DNA of 64,000 nucleotides, from assembly GCF_047495875.1 (NCBI RefSeq), contig NC_092459.1, positions 95,281,560 to 95,345,559 on the forward strand, written 5' to 3'. Position numbers and translations under genes: made by a program. Shown here in pieces: positions 35,796-47,860 of this stretch. Positions within the stretch are counted from its first letter, which is position 1. Every line of letters begins with the position of its first letter. This DNA comes from Pithys albifrons albifrons (Eukaryota; Chordata; Aves; Passeriformes; Thamnophilidae). Under the pieces are notes generated by a model. That model was not told the DNA's origin and did not search any database. It was given only the letters and a program-made list of their open reading frames with translations.

Positions 35796-37185
35796 CTTAC
35801 AAACAGCAAGGTGCATTGGGCCTGTGTCCCTGCAATATTAACCCTCAAGCATTAAGTAGAATTAGGAAGGCCAGTCACAAGACTGTTGACCGTTGGAGGA
35901 GGCAAACAGAACTCCCTCAAAGTCATTAAGATAGAGTTCATGTTCCCGAGCATGTTTTCAAACACTGCCTGATGAGGCTATGGGGCTGCAGAGCAGCAAC
36001 ATCTTACCCTGCAGCAGTGTCTGCAGCTAAAGGCCAGAGACAAAAAGGTTGGTAGGCAAGCAGATCTTGCTGTAGCTTTTCATTCACAGCTGCTGACCTT
36101 TTCAGCCCCATGGCTTCTGTTCATTAATGGAAATGCCTGCCCCATGCTGATGAGAGAGAACCAACTGGGAGCCCTGCACGCATTTCCCTGAACTTGAATT
36201 GGAGCAGTCCCTAAAACTGTGGAAAGAGTATGGGGCCAAAGAGGACTAAAAGACACTTTGAACCTTTGTTTTCAACAGAAACAGGGTAGCTGTGCTTTTC
36301 ATGGTATTTTTAGGGCTTGCAACACCCTCAAGCTCTTTGTGCCTGGTACTGGCAAGGCAAGCATCCCATAGCTGCTGTCTTGTATCCAGCAAGGACCAAG
36401 GGACTGGAGGGGCTGGAGCAGTGAGGCTCCTCATATGCACAGAAGGTCAGGAGGAGACATGTGAGGCAGGGTGGTGATGCTCTCCTCATGCCCACTTTAA
36501 GTAGTTGCTGCAGGGTTTCCAACATCCAGCCAGATCCTCACCACCCAAAAGGGAGCCCCACTAAGTGTCTCAGTGCTGTCTCTAGCAGCTGTCCCTTCTA
36601 CCCGAGCAGTATTAGCCTTGGAGCCAGGCCAGCAACTATGTGTGGAAGCTGTTCCCCCCTCCAACCTTCTGGACCTTAGGCAAAAGAGCCACTAAATGAG
36701 CCATACTGACACCAATATTGCAATCAATTTGTTAATAAGGATCAGAGACAGACTCTGCTGCTGGGAGGAGGAGGAGAGAGGAAAGGAAATCATTATTTTT
36801 AATTTAAATAAATCAATATGTTAATAGGGGAAAGAATGCACCCTGCACAAGGATGGTAGAAGGGGGAAGGCAAATCAGTACAGCTATTTTTTTTTTGGAG
36901 GGGAGAGAGGAGGGGCATATAGTTTGTCATTAGAGTTTTAAAAAAACATATGAAATATAAAAAGAATGGGAATAGACAATTTAAAAATCCTGCAATAGCA
37001 AATAACTAATTATACCTGTCTGAGACTCAGAAGCATGCCTGGCTCTTTTCTTTCTTTAAAACAAATTAAAGAAAAAGGAATGCTTGATTCCCAGGAGGGC
37101 TTATCTAAGGCCTCTCATCTCTAATACACATCTAAAGGGACAGGGAAAATACCTTTTATCACTTAAATCTCCCTGAAATTTAAGA
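35796..37185. other. Intergenic, no gene seen
   Basis: This is non-coding, with purine-rich stretches near 36765-36790 and 36855-36915. Small overlapping ORFs on both strands near 36246-36679 have no support. Confidence 0.6.
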
Positions 37186-37189
37186 CCAG

Positions 37190-37900
37190 CTGGGAATTTT
37201 TTATGTGGATATGATTCATTAAATTCATATCATTCCGAAGAAACCTTCCTGCCGATTTGTCTTTGCCGCTACCGAAAAGCACAGTTTCCCAAATGTTGTC
37301 AACCCAGACAGCTCAATTTTTGGCTGAAGGTTAGTTTTCATTTGGAAACTATGGAACTGGCCCCACATTTTTCTTTTCAGGGAACTGGTATGTGCAAATC
37401 ATTCTCAAAGTCAACTTTTTCCTCTCTGCTGAGGCAATAGGAAAATCTTGCACCTCCGTACCACTTCCAGCCATTAGGCTTCTCAGTCCTGAGAGGTGGA
37501 GGGGTTTTATTTTCATGCTACGTTTCAATATTTATGCATTGCACTTGGGGGTTTAGCATCTTTTATCAAATATAGGTACAAGAGCTCTGAAGGCTCAGCC
37601 CTGTGAGCTGGCTCAGGGAGCAGCCGCATCCAGCTTCCGCTAGGATCAAATGCAGGGAGTTTGTATTTCAGCAATCTTTAGAGACTCTCGATGGTGCAGT
37701 GATGTATGAGCTGATAAATAGAAGGTTGTGGTGTAGTTAATATACCCATAAAATGAGTAGCTGCTGAAATGCTCTGAGCAACACTGCGGAGTTTCAGCAT
37801 GGAGGAAAATGTATGTTTTACATAATAAGCTGCTTCACGAATAGTGCCACAAAAGTTACTAGGGAGACAGTCTGTCTTGGGCGCAAAGAAAAACAAAGGG
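37190..37900. promoter_or_regulatory. Candidate enhancer / conserved non-coding block
   Basis: This is a repeat-free block of balanced composition. It has GATA-type motifs (TTATCA at 37563-37568, TGATAA at 37712-37717), an octamer-like TGTGCAAATCA (from 37391), TTTATGCATTGC (about 37531) and an AACAAAGG SOX-type string near 37891. PROX1 is regulated by GATA2, SOX18 and other factors in lymphatic endothelium, which makes the motif set plausible. No alignment was available. Confidence 0.3.
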
Positions 37901-37984
37901 AAGTTCATGTGGCAAGATTGCTCCTTGCTGTCTCCCTCTTGCAGCCAATGCAAGAGGGTGGGGAGGCACTTCCAAGGGTGATAG

Positions 37985-38240
37985 TTTGAAAAGCGGAGCT
38001 GAGCCAGGGCACCCGGGGAGCGGGGAGCGAGAGGCTTTGGGAAGAGGTCAGGCAGAGGGCAGGGTGGATCGAGTTCAGGGGCGGCTGTGGAAGAAAGGGC
38101 GTACGGCCCCGACAGATGCTGGTCGCGTTGTTTGGCGCGTTGTCGGAGGGCATGTGAGTGCCATGGTGATGGGTGGGCTCTGACATCCTGAATAAAGAAG
38201 CCCTGAGATGGGGGGGGCTCCAGCAAGGGGGGAAGGGGCC
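37985..38240. other. GC-rich, CpG-containing block
   Basis: Composition changes abruptly to GC-rich, with a CpG cluster at about 38070-38145 (GCGTACGG, TCGCG, GGCGCG). An AATAAA follows at 38191-38196 and G runs at 38208-38234. It could be a small CpG island, a decayed LTR (GC-rich U3 followed by AATAAA), or a local GC-biased segment. The 182-aa minus-strand ORF (37678-38226) across it is low complexity and matches nothing known. Confidence 0.35.
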
Positions 38241-39479
38241 GTATCCCATTCTACTTGAGTACTTCAAATCAGACCGCAACAAACACTTGTGAAATTAAAA
38301 ATAACTGCAAGTGAATTCATAGAAACAAGCAACTCAGAACTCCCTGAATTTATCCCAGGGTACAAGAGCAAACAGTTTTCACCCTGGGATTTTCTGTTTC
38401 CCTCCTCCACTAGGCAGACACAGCTCTGCCTTTTGAAAAGCTCCATAGGACGTGGCTGAGAGAAGAAAACAGCTCCTGGACTTCTTGTTTAGAATGCTTC
38501 TTTCTCCCAACAGGTACTTGGGCATGTCCGACTTTGGTGTTTCCCTGGGTGAAAGTATCACCTGTTTCCTGTTTTGCTCTGGAGGAACTCATAACTTCCT
38601 CCGTTTTAGTTGTACTGATTACTCTGAGATTTACAGTTAAATTTTTAAGGTTTCATAGAATTCAAGTAATGCATATACTCTGTGTTAGTAAAAGCTATAT
38701 TATCCAGTTTAGATATAGACCTAGTCCTCAGATTCAAATTAGGGCTTTTACCACTTCCAAAATACTCACAGCCCTCCACTACCTCGAACACAGTGAATGT
38801 GATTAAAAGTATCATCTCCTCCTGCCAGATTCCTGTGGGAGTATCAGATCTAAACTAGATTATTAGACTAAAACCCTCCAGTCAGGACCCTCTGGTTAAA
38901 ATTTGAAGATATCATCAACATTCAGAGGCCAGACTTGTACAGGAATCACCAGCAAGAGCTCATGCCACAGATTTACTTTGGTTTTGCTTCTCCTAAATGC
39001 AATATAGCTCTCTGTCGATCTTCAGATGCAGCCAGTAACATAAGCTAGCATTCTTCCCTAAATATTCATAAACTATTAGTTTTTAAAAACAAGGGCAAAA
39101 CTAGAAAATTCTTCTGGTAGAATAGTTCTCAAATTAAAAACCATCTTTTGTTATTCAATAATGATTTTTGCTTTAGGACCTTATGCTGTCATCACAAGAA
39201 CAGTTTTACCAGTGGGCAATATTTTGCTGCTGCCTTCAGACCAGCACTTAGAACAAATAACAGACAGTCCAGACAATGGCCAGTTTATCTGCAGAAAGGG
39301 AATTGCATTTCTCGTTATATACCTTATGTTAAACACACACATTATCATACAATTATTATCCCTGTAAAAACAAATTGTAATTCCACAGTCTTCAGAGCAG
39401 CGACTTTTGTTTTGATAGTGAACCTGCAAAGAAGCTTTTAAGCTGTTGTTTAAAATGTTTTGAGCCTCTTATTCATAGC

Positions 39480-39660
39480 TTTTGACTACTATTATATAAT
39501 TATCAAATGGTTACATGTATATATACAAAGTATAATTAATGTGTATAATTATACTAATAATATATACATTAAAATATAGTTACTAAATAGTAAACTATAT
39601 ATTATTGCATATTATGCTTTATACATTATATTATAAATTTAAATTATGTGTCATATATGT
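39480..39660. repeat. AT-rich low-complexity tract
   Basis: About 180 bp of mostly TATA/ATTA/TTATA strings with very few G or C. A similar, weaker patch follows at 39850-39920. It could be a matrix attachment or DNA-unwinding type region, or a decayed microsatellite. Confidence 0.7.
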
Positions 39661-42485
39661 AACTCTTATGGGGTTTTTTACATATATCTATAAAGCCAGT
39701 ATTTCACATGTCTCCACACATGATCAAATAGATGTATGCACCTGTATGTACTGTGCACACATACATCAGCGGCATGTTAGTAATTCATAAGTATATTTGT
39801 GAGTGTTGTTTTTTAAGCATATGGTTTAAAGGAATTTCCTTAAGACATATTGAGTAATTATATAAATACGTACATAAAGTATAAATAAATGTTACATAAA
39901 TACATATATTAAACAGATTATGAAAGTCTACATTGATATCAGGTGCTTTCTACTAAGAAAGGTACTATGAAAAAAAGCATTAGTAGCTGAACCTAATTAT
40001 TGGTGCTGAAAGTCATTTCATTTCAAACATCCTATTAACTAAAATCCATACATAGAAATTATTGGCTGCTTGCACCAATCCCCATTATAAAAACCGGTGA
40101 AATCCCTTTGCAAAAAAGGGAAGACTACAGCTTAAACCTTAAGTACTTCGATAAAAATATAAGATCAGTTTCATCCCAAAGTACAAATCCCAATCTCCAT
40201 CTAAAACTGCCTGACCCTAAAATATATTCAGAGCTTGTTCTAATCACAGGAGATGTATTCTGAATAGGACAGCCCTCTATCATCTGCTAAGTCTCTTTAA
40301 GTCATCGTTTTCACTGTATCTGAAAAATTAATTCCTTTTCAGAAATATTCTCATCTTCCACTAAAAGAAAAAAAAAAGGCTTTTTGATGTAGAGTGACAG
40401 GATTATGAAGTGACCCTTCAGGTCAGAAGGAGACTTTTCCTTTTCTCATCAAGGAAATCAATTTCTAAGTCCAAGTCTCTTAAAATAATATATTCTTGTG
40501 GCACGCATACAGCTTTTTTTGATCTGCTATGAAAAGAATAAGAGGTAAAGAGGATCAGGGGTGGCGATGGAATATTATAATCTGCCACACTCACACATCA
40601 GCCTTTCACTAAGTAATTCCAGATAAATTGAGGATTTACATATTTAAGATTAAATGGGGAAAGAGTAGCGATGCATAAATAGAAGAATACAAAGATACAA
40701 TTTAGGAAAGTTAACTCTTAAAAAAATGTTACCTGATGTTTGATACCCTTCTACTGTCCCGCCCCATATTTTTTAAAGCATATAGTGTTTATAAGGAAAG
40801 AATCAGTATAATCTCTTTTAGATCAACTGAGCACAAACACAGATGCCTTAGGGTCTCTCCTCCACCCCTCCCACCTTCACTACTGAAAAAATACCAATTA
40901 CCATGACAAGAAACAGTTAAATGCCTCCAAAGACACATACACACAGCAGATGGAAAACAGGAGGAAACCAGCTGGAAGTGTGTTTCCCTTAGAACTGTTT
41001 TTAACAGCCTGTGCACAAATAATGTCTCACTAATACGCAGATAAAAATAAAACATAAATATTTAAAAGGTGACTGGTCAAAGCAACAAGATGGCATTCGA
41101 TGTGGGAACTTTCCCTTTTCTATTTCCTTCTGTCTCCATACTCCAGGTAATTGTTCAGAGACATCCTGAACCAGGTCCCTGATTCAGGGAAGGTAACTTT
41201 AACACAAAACCTCCAGTAAATGGCTGTAACCTTTTCGTACTGCAATTTTCAAGGCACATGGGCTTGCCTTGTCTTTTATTACTCACCTATTCAGCCTTCG
41301 CTTTTATGTCAAGCTTCCTGTGTGGAAGGCTTCCCAGCCCTGCCCAGCTGAGCTCCTGAAGCAGTTGTTCACACCAGTACAAGACAAGAGGCTCAGGCCT
41401 TAAAGAAATTCCTTCTGCTTTTAGGTGCTTAAGCAGAAGCTTTTTAAAGGAACTCCTTTATCAGAAAATACTAAGCAGTTTCTGATAGTCAGGATACTTT
41501 TATGATTTTCAACAGATCTCTGTAATCCATGCTTACCAAAAAATATTTTGGCCTGACCCCCCAAAGCCTACACAGCATCCATGCCCCCTTGTGGCTTTGC
41601 TGTCGGGAGAGCACAATCAGTAGAGATGAGGAGAGACAGAAATGTTTCATGCCCCTTTCTAGCTGAAGCAATGCAAGCGAGGGCAGGAGCAAGCCAGGCA
41701 CTGCTTGCAAGAAATGAGGGACTTCCAGAACTACAGTAGGGGCAAAGGCAGCTTCAGGGGACAAAGAAGAGGAAGCCCACAGTTCTTCCCTATGATTCCC
41801 AAAGCCAGAAGCATTTGTATCCTACTTGTCCTGTCCTTGACCTTATCAATTGTATCATCAGGTAGAACAATTTTAAGTGGAGTAGATGGGTTGTCTGCTA
41901 TTTATTTAGATCCCTTCCTTTACAGTTCCCTCTCCTCTGAGTCTCATTAGGCAGCCCTCTTGCACTCACTAGGACTTCAGCAAAGCAGATCCTTAGCTGG
42001 TGTTAATTGGTCTAAGTCCTCTTACATCAAAGAAGCTGCTCAAACTTACAGTGCCCAGAAATTTGACCCAGTTTGACTTCTCTGCATAATGTGGTCTTGA
42101 TGAGAAACCTTCTATACACCTTCTGCTCTGAGTCTGAAGTATTAAGTCATTTCACATATTGAGTATCCAAGAAATCTGGAATTTTTTTTGAGTGAATAAA
42201 TCCTGACTATGATGACTTACTCCAGTGAAAAAAGTTGGAAGCTCTGGAGCAAAAGGCAGAAAAATAACAGGGTATCATACTGGTCCACCCAAAGCCAGAA
42301 GGAACTAGAAAATCCTCTCGCAAGACATGCAGATGACAGCAGGAGGCAGGTGAACACATCACATCTGCAGGAATCTTGGCCTGAATGACCTGAGATGAAC
42401 AAACATGCTCTCTAGACAACTGGTTAAACAAGTAATCAAAAGAGATTTTGCCCAAGTAAGACTTTATTGACTTGGACCAATAAAA

Positions 42486-42582
42486 GTGATAAAAGTCTGG
42501 GGATTCAAGGTAAAGTACAGTAAAACAAGGTATAAAAAATTATTGATTTTTTTTGTCAATAATTTTTTCCTGTTTTTATCAC
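42486..42582. repeat. Nested inverted repeats (hairpin)
   Basis: The inner perfect arms are 13 bp (AAAAAATTATTGA at 42534-42546 and TCAATAATTTTTT at 42556-42568) around a 9-nt loop. An outer perfect 9-bp pair is GTGATAAAA (42486-42494) and TTTTATCAC (42574-42582). It could be the core of a palindromic MITE or a foldback hairpin RNA. Confidence 0.65.
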
Positions 42583-45500
42583 AGGCCTTCAGAACCAAGA
42601 GATGTGAATGAGTCCTGGCCACCACCACTCTTTGTTTAAGAACAGCCCTAGCCTGAATCCAGAGGGTGGGTGCACCACAAGCAATAGCAGCAAAGGCAGT
42701 GGGAGGTAAAGGAGAAGGACAAGTAATTATAAAACATATGAGGCAAGGATGGGGAAAGAATGGCCTTACTCAGGTGGCATCACAAGGTTCAGTAGTTAAG
42801 GAAGACCACTTTTCAGAAGGTTCTCCTGTTAAAATTCTGGCTGCACATCACTTGGTGTTACCAGAATATTAAACATTATTTTAAAGTTGTTTTTTAGTGG
42901 TCAACTTCCATGTTAAAAATCTACAGAAAAAGAATGGTCTGTTTCCTTTGATGTTTCTTTCTCTCCATGAAGGAACCATACTTTGTCTGTTTTTATTTTT
43001 GTAATGCCATATTTATACCTAGCACCTTCAAACACATATTATTTTAGAGATCTGATACCATCTAGTGTTATTGCTGGCTTTTCACATCTTACACTTATCA
43101 AGTAACCACAGTCAGCAGCATGTCAGAGTTCATCACTACATCATGTCAGTGGCAAAATAAAACCCACTTCCCACCCAGTATCTATATTTACACACCCCAC
43201 AGGTGGGTGAAATTTACAGCTCATCTAGGAAATTTACTCTCCTTTAATCTCTGAAAATTAGTTTGCCTGTATGTACATGTATCATTATCATCTAGTGCTT
43301 CATCACCAATTTATTCCAGCCTCTGTAGCAAATAAGCTGGGATTGTTAATAACAAACACACATAATTATAAACAGCCTTTATATAGTCTTGGGTACTCTA
43401 AGGTCAAGGGTAAATTTACTTCAACTCAGCCAATGTTTTACTCTGTTTTTCTGGGAATTGGATGAGATCTTAATTTGCAAATAATAGTGACTGGTGCAAA
43501 GTCTTTCTAAATATTCATCATTGCTACAAGCTGGTGCTGTCCAGGAGGAAGATGCTCATATGATTTCATATTACAAGAGGACAAGACCACCGAGAACAGC
43601 CAATAGCTGCTGGACAACAGAGTGGGTTCACCTTTTTGGAAACTTTAAAACACAAAGTCGCTGAACCAAAAATATGCAGAAATACAGCATATTCATTAAG
43701 GTAAAAAGAGAAATAAAAGAACAGTGAGGTTAGTATGATAGGAGATGGTGGATTAGTATCCATGGAGACTCCTTTCTTTTTTTTATTCACCCAATATGTA
43801 CAGGATGACTGGTGATTTCCCTACAACATCCCACAATTCCCTTCATCTGGACATAGAGCAAACACCTCTCTAGCTAAAAGGGTAATTGAACTCTGTGTCC
43901 CTTAGCTCAAGGCCTCTCTTCCTGTGCAATTGGGGTGGATGTGGGTGACAACACTAATTTCTGCAGCAGGGCTGCTTTGGAAGTAGACTGGTGGCCACCA
44001 ATACTCTGAAGTCATTCATCAACCTGTTTATTAAACGTCGTTATTGCTATCCCTTGCAAACAATTTGATACCTCTAAAGGAAATTATTCTTAAATTATTA
44101 AGTGTAATTCATTGGAAACAGGGGAAGGGAATTTATTCTTTTTTAGGTTTGTGGAACATAAAATTAGGATATTTCTCAACATTGTGTTTCACTTGCTCAC
44201 TTCTGACTGTTGGCAGGGGGTACTAAATTCCGTTACACACTAAAGGTGTAGTTTTCTGTGATGTTTACACATGCTGTATGCCTGAGGCTAGGAAACAGAT
44301 ATCTGTCTTTTAGCAGCACTCTTCCTGGCAGCCTTTTTTGTTATATAGCCATGTGAATGAGATCAGCTTAGAGGCAAATGCCCTTTTGTGTCCTTAGTAA
44401 GAAAGCAAAGAACAGGGAAAAGAGGGAGAAAGCCCATCTAGAGAGAACTGCCTTGAAAAAATGAGGTGTTGATGGATGGACACTGTTAAATGGTGATATT
44501 GGAGAAACAATTCAGCAGGTAGGAAGCGTTTCATCATGCCTCTAATTCTTTCAAAATGTGTGGTTAATTTATAGAAGAATCACTAAAAGTTAGAACATTT
44601 CAACTGTGACTGTCCCCACTTTGGGAAAAACCTGTGTTGAACACTGAGTTAGATTAAGCACACCAGCTCCACAGCAGTTCCCTAAAGCAGACCTGTCCAT
44701 ACCCTCCAGAGAATTGCTGCACAGTCAATCAGCAATCAAAACCGGAGTTGTCAGTGCACACAAGCGACTAAGATGTGGCCACACCTCTTGTGAAAGAGGC
44801 ATGGTACTAAAATAACGTTAACTAGTTTTAGGGAGATCAACTCCCAGGAGCTCAAAAGAGGTTGGATCCAGCAGGCAGGTGGTCTCAAGGCAGGAGGAAA
44901 GATGTTTTTGGATACATCTGTATCTATCATAAAGCCTGCAGCCCCATCTGGGACTATCCAGGGCACGCAAATCCGCACAGGTACTAGTTGCTTCAGTGAT
45001 CTTTAAGGGTTTACTCAAGCCAATTATACTACAGTAACAAAGACAATAAAATGTCAATGACGGGGAGGGACAGTGGCAGCCTTAGGGCCAACCGCTAATG
45101 AGAATTATCAATACATGTCCCTATGCCTATTATCTAGGAACTGAATAACACTAGTAGGTATTATATGACCCCAAATGTAGTCTTCCCTTCCTCAGCTTCA
45201 TCTCCCCTCTACTTTTTAAGTAACACCTTTTTAATCTGTATGTATGACATAACTCTATGTCTATTCTCATTCTGTCTCTGGAGACTGAGTGAATGAGAGA
45301 ATGTTGCATGTGCAACAGCACCGTTGGAAAGTTTTCAAGAGGTAGGCTGTGAAAATAGCATTTATTCTTTCCTGTAGTAATATTTTTCAAGGGCTAAGGA
45401 CTGGCCTGGATATCATCTTCCCTCATTTCTCATGAAAAAATTGTTCACATCTACTTCTTTTGAAACACTGACTTATCAAAGAAAAAAGGAAAAAGCATCT

Positions 45501-47429
45501 GTTTCTCACTCTTTGAAACAAATCTGACTAAAGCATCTAGTACTTTTTGTTATACTTAAATGTTTTATTTTCATTTATATGACAAAAGGACTTGGAGCAA
45601 CACCTCTCCCTTGACCTAACACTAGATATTTTTTAAAGTGTCATCTGTTCTGTCTGAATTTTTGAGGAATTCCAAGCCACAAAGTTCTCTCATGTGAACA
45701 CAGGACTTCAATGTCACCAGCAAATACAGTGGCAAACATATGTGTAATTTTTTTTGACCGAATATCTCAGCTGATATCTGAAAGTCAACATTATATGTAC
45801 ATTTTCTTCACTCTTGTAGCACATTGGCTTTTCAGTCTCAAATAATTTCTGTGTTTAAATTAAAAATATAATGCACCTGCATACTGAAATGCTTTCATTG
45901 TGGAAAGTTCATTGATGGGTAATAGTAATAATTAATTTACTTTTCTTTATTTTGAGAAAGTATGTAAATGCCCACTCAATTTGACTCTGATACAACCTGG
46001 ATGTCATTTATTTTTAAAAAGGCAAGCTCTTAGAGTATTCTTATTTTTACTTCTGTTACTATATTAGCAGCTGAAATCTGATTATACCTTTGAGATTCAT
46101 CATGTCACCTATAGTTATCTAAAATGCTGTTCTCAATTCATTATACACAGAAATAAAGATACAAATCCAGTCCTACAGTCTGATTTTATATGACAGCTCT
46201 CAGTCATATGGGAGATGTGTACCACAAAATTGCATTTATTATAAATCTATATTAAAGCCTGTCCTATATGAACATGTGGATTAGAAAATTTGTTTCCTGA
46301 TAATGTCTACAAATGCACAGTCCAATCCGTATTCCTTGCCCTAATACAGATCTAATAAAAATGTTCACAAAATTCTTAAGGGTTTTCTGCCTTTCAATTT
46401 CTCCCTCTCAGGTGCTTCCTTCCCAAGGGACTGGTTGTTTTAAAAACAAATCTAACTATGACTCTTGTTTTTCCTAGAAAATCTCCAGATAAGCACAAGT
46501 TGGAATTGCTTTTTTTTTTCATCAAAGCTATTTCTTTGTATCTTTGACATTGGTTTTGTTCTTTTAAATTAAAGGGTGAATCTATAAATCTCTGAAACTG
46601 CAAAGGACTGAACTGCAGCTCTGGGGAAGGCCATGGTTTAAGGCAAAGCTTATAGCTCTGGAACTGAACATGAGGGCTCCCATCTCCCACGGTAGGTAAA
46701 GGGCTTTCCAACACCCTGCAGTAATGGCTCATTTCTTTGTGTGCAGGTATGGCCATTCCAACTCTGGAACAGTCCTTTAATGTTAAGTCATGTGTTGCAT
46801 GGGCAGAGTCAAGGGAGGAAAAGGGAAAATGTTCCATTTTCCATCGCTTTCCACCACTTCCAAATTTAGAAGTGAGGGTGGGTGTATGGAAAAAAAGCAT
46901 CACCTTCCACAACACACCTTGAGTCTCTTCTGTCAGTAGACCATCATGGTTCCAGCAATTTGGCTGTTACAGGCTTAAGAGCAACAAGAGTTTAATTACC
47001 CAGATATTCAGCAAGGGAATCTTCTGGGTTGTTACAATGCATTCATAAAGACCTGCTTTAAATTAATTTGAGCAATCCACAGCATTCCCTGCAAGAGGCC
47101 CATTGTTTTGTTGAATTGATGTAGACTCCTCACTAAGGTAAGAAAGACATTTGCACATGCTGACAGAACCCACGTGAAAGCCCAGAGCTGCTCAGGGCTT
47201 TCTTGACATGTTTGCATAATTGTGGTTTTTCAGACCAAAAGCGGAAGATAAACTTCATTCATGCCTGACCTGCTGGCCTGCACAGCTGGAACATGTTGGA
47301 ATCACTTCTGGCACTGAAAAGGTTAATTGTCTCCTGCTGTGAGGTAGAAGTCTAGAAAAGGATACCACATTTGGTGGGAATTATAGTAAATGAGGTTTTC
47401 TTTATAGCACTGCTCATTCTCAACATGTT

Positions 47430-47860
47430 GAAAGGGCATTAGTTCACAGTCACTTTCTCTGGAATTATCAAATCTGCTCAGGAAGCCTTCATTAGGATAT
47501 TAAACAAGACTTAATAAGTGAAAGTGATTTGCATCGCTGATAATCGTGCGCATTAATCAAGCAAGCTTCTGTCTCTCCCTCTGCAATATGTTTCATGTTC
47601 CATTGTAAAGCCTCTTTAATTCTGTAGGGCTTCTTAAAAGGGAAATGTTACATTTAGAAAGCCATTTTTAAAATTATTTACTTAGCAAAGATCACTATAA
47701 ATAATGTTCAACTCACTCCTCAGCTTTAACCATCAATATAATTAATACTGAGGGGTTTGTATCAGGGATATGGACCAGATGTGTTCCCATTTATCAGATA
47801 TAGATTGCACTTACTCTAATAAATGTGTTTTCATTCTGAATAACTTTTGAAACCAAATAA
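47430..47860. promoter_or_regulatory. Candidate enhancer / conserved non-coding element
   Basis: This repeat-free block has dense developmental-type motifs: a perfect POU octamer ATTTGCAT at 47527-47534, GATAATC at 47539-47545, CATTAATCAA at 47551-47560, and several TTAATAAG and CTTTAATT strings. The spacing and lack of low complexity resemble deeply conserved developmental enhancers. No alignment was available. Confidence 0.3.

Larger units (their letters stand above)
38241..47425. other. Intergenic, no gene seen
   Basis: This is non-coding, mostly unique DNA. It includes an AT-rich domain at 39480-39920 and a nested inverted repeat at 42486-42582. No ORF has a recognisable domain. Confidence 0.6.

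Noticed and set aside
37678..38226. 182-aa minus-strand ORF
   Set aside because: Crosses a composition boundary and has no domain; a second overlapping ORF on the same strand in another frame is equally long for its size.
46394..46915. 173-aa minus-strand ORF
   Set aside because: No domain or coding signature; near the length expected by chance in 64 kb of six-frame sequence.
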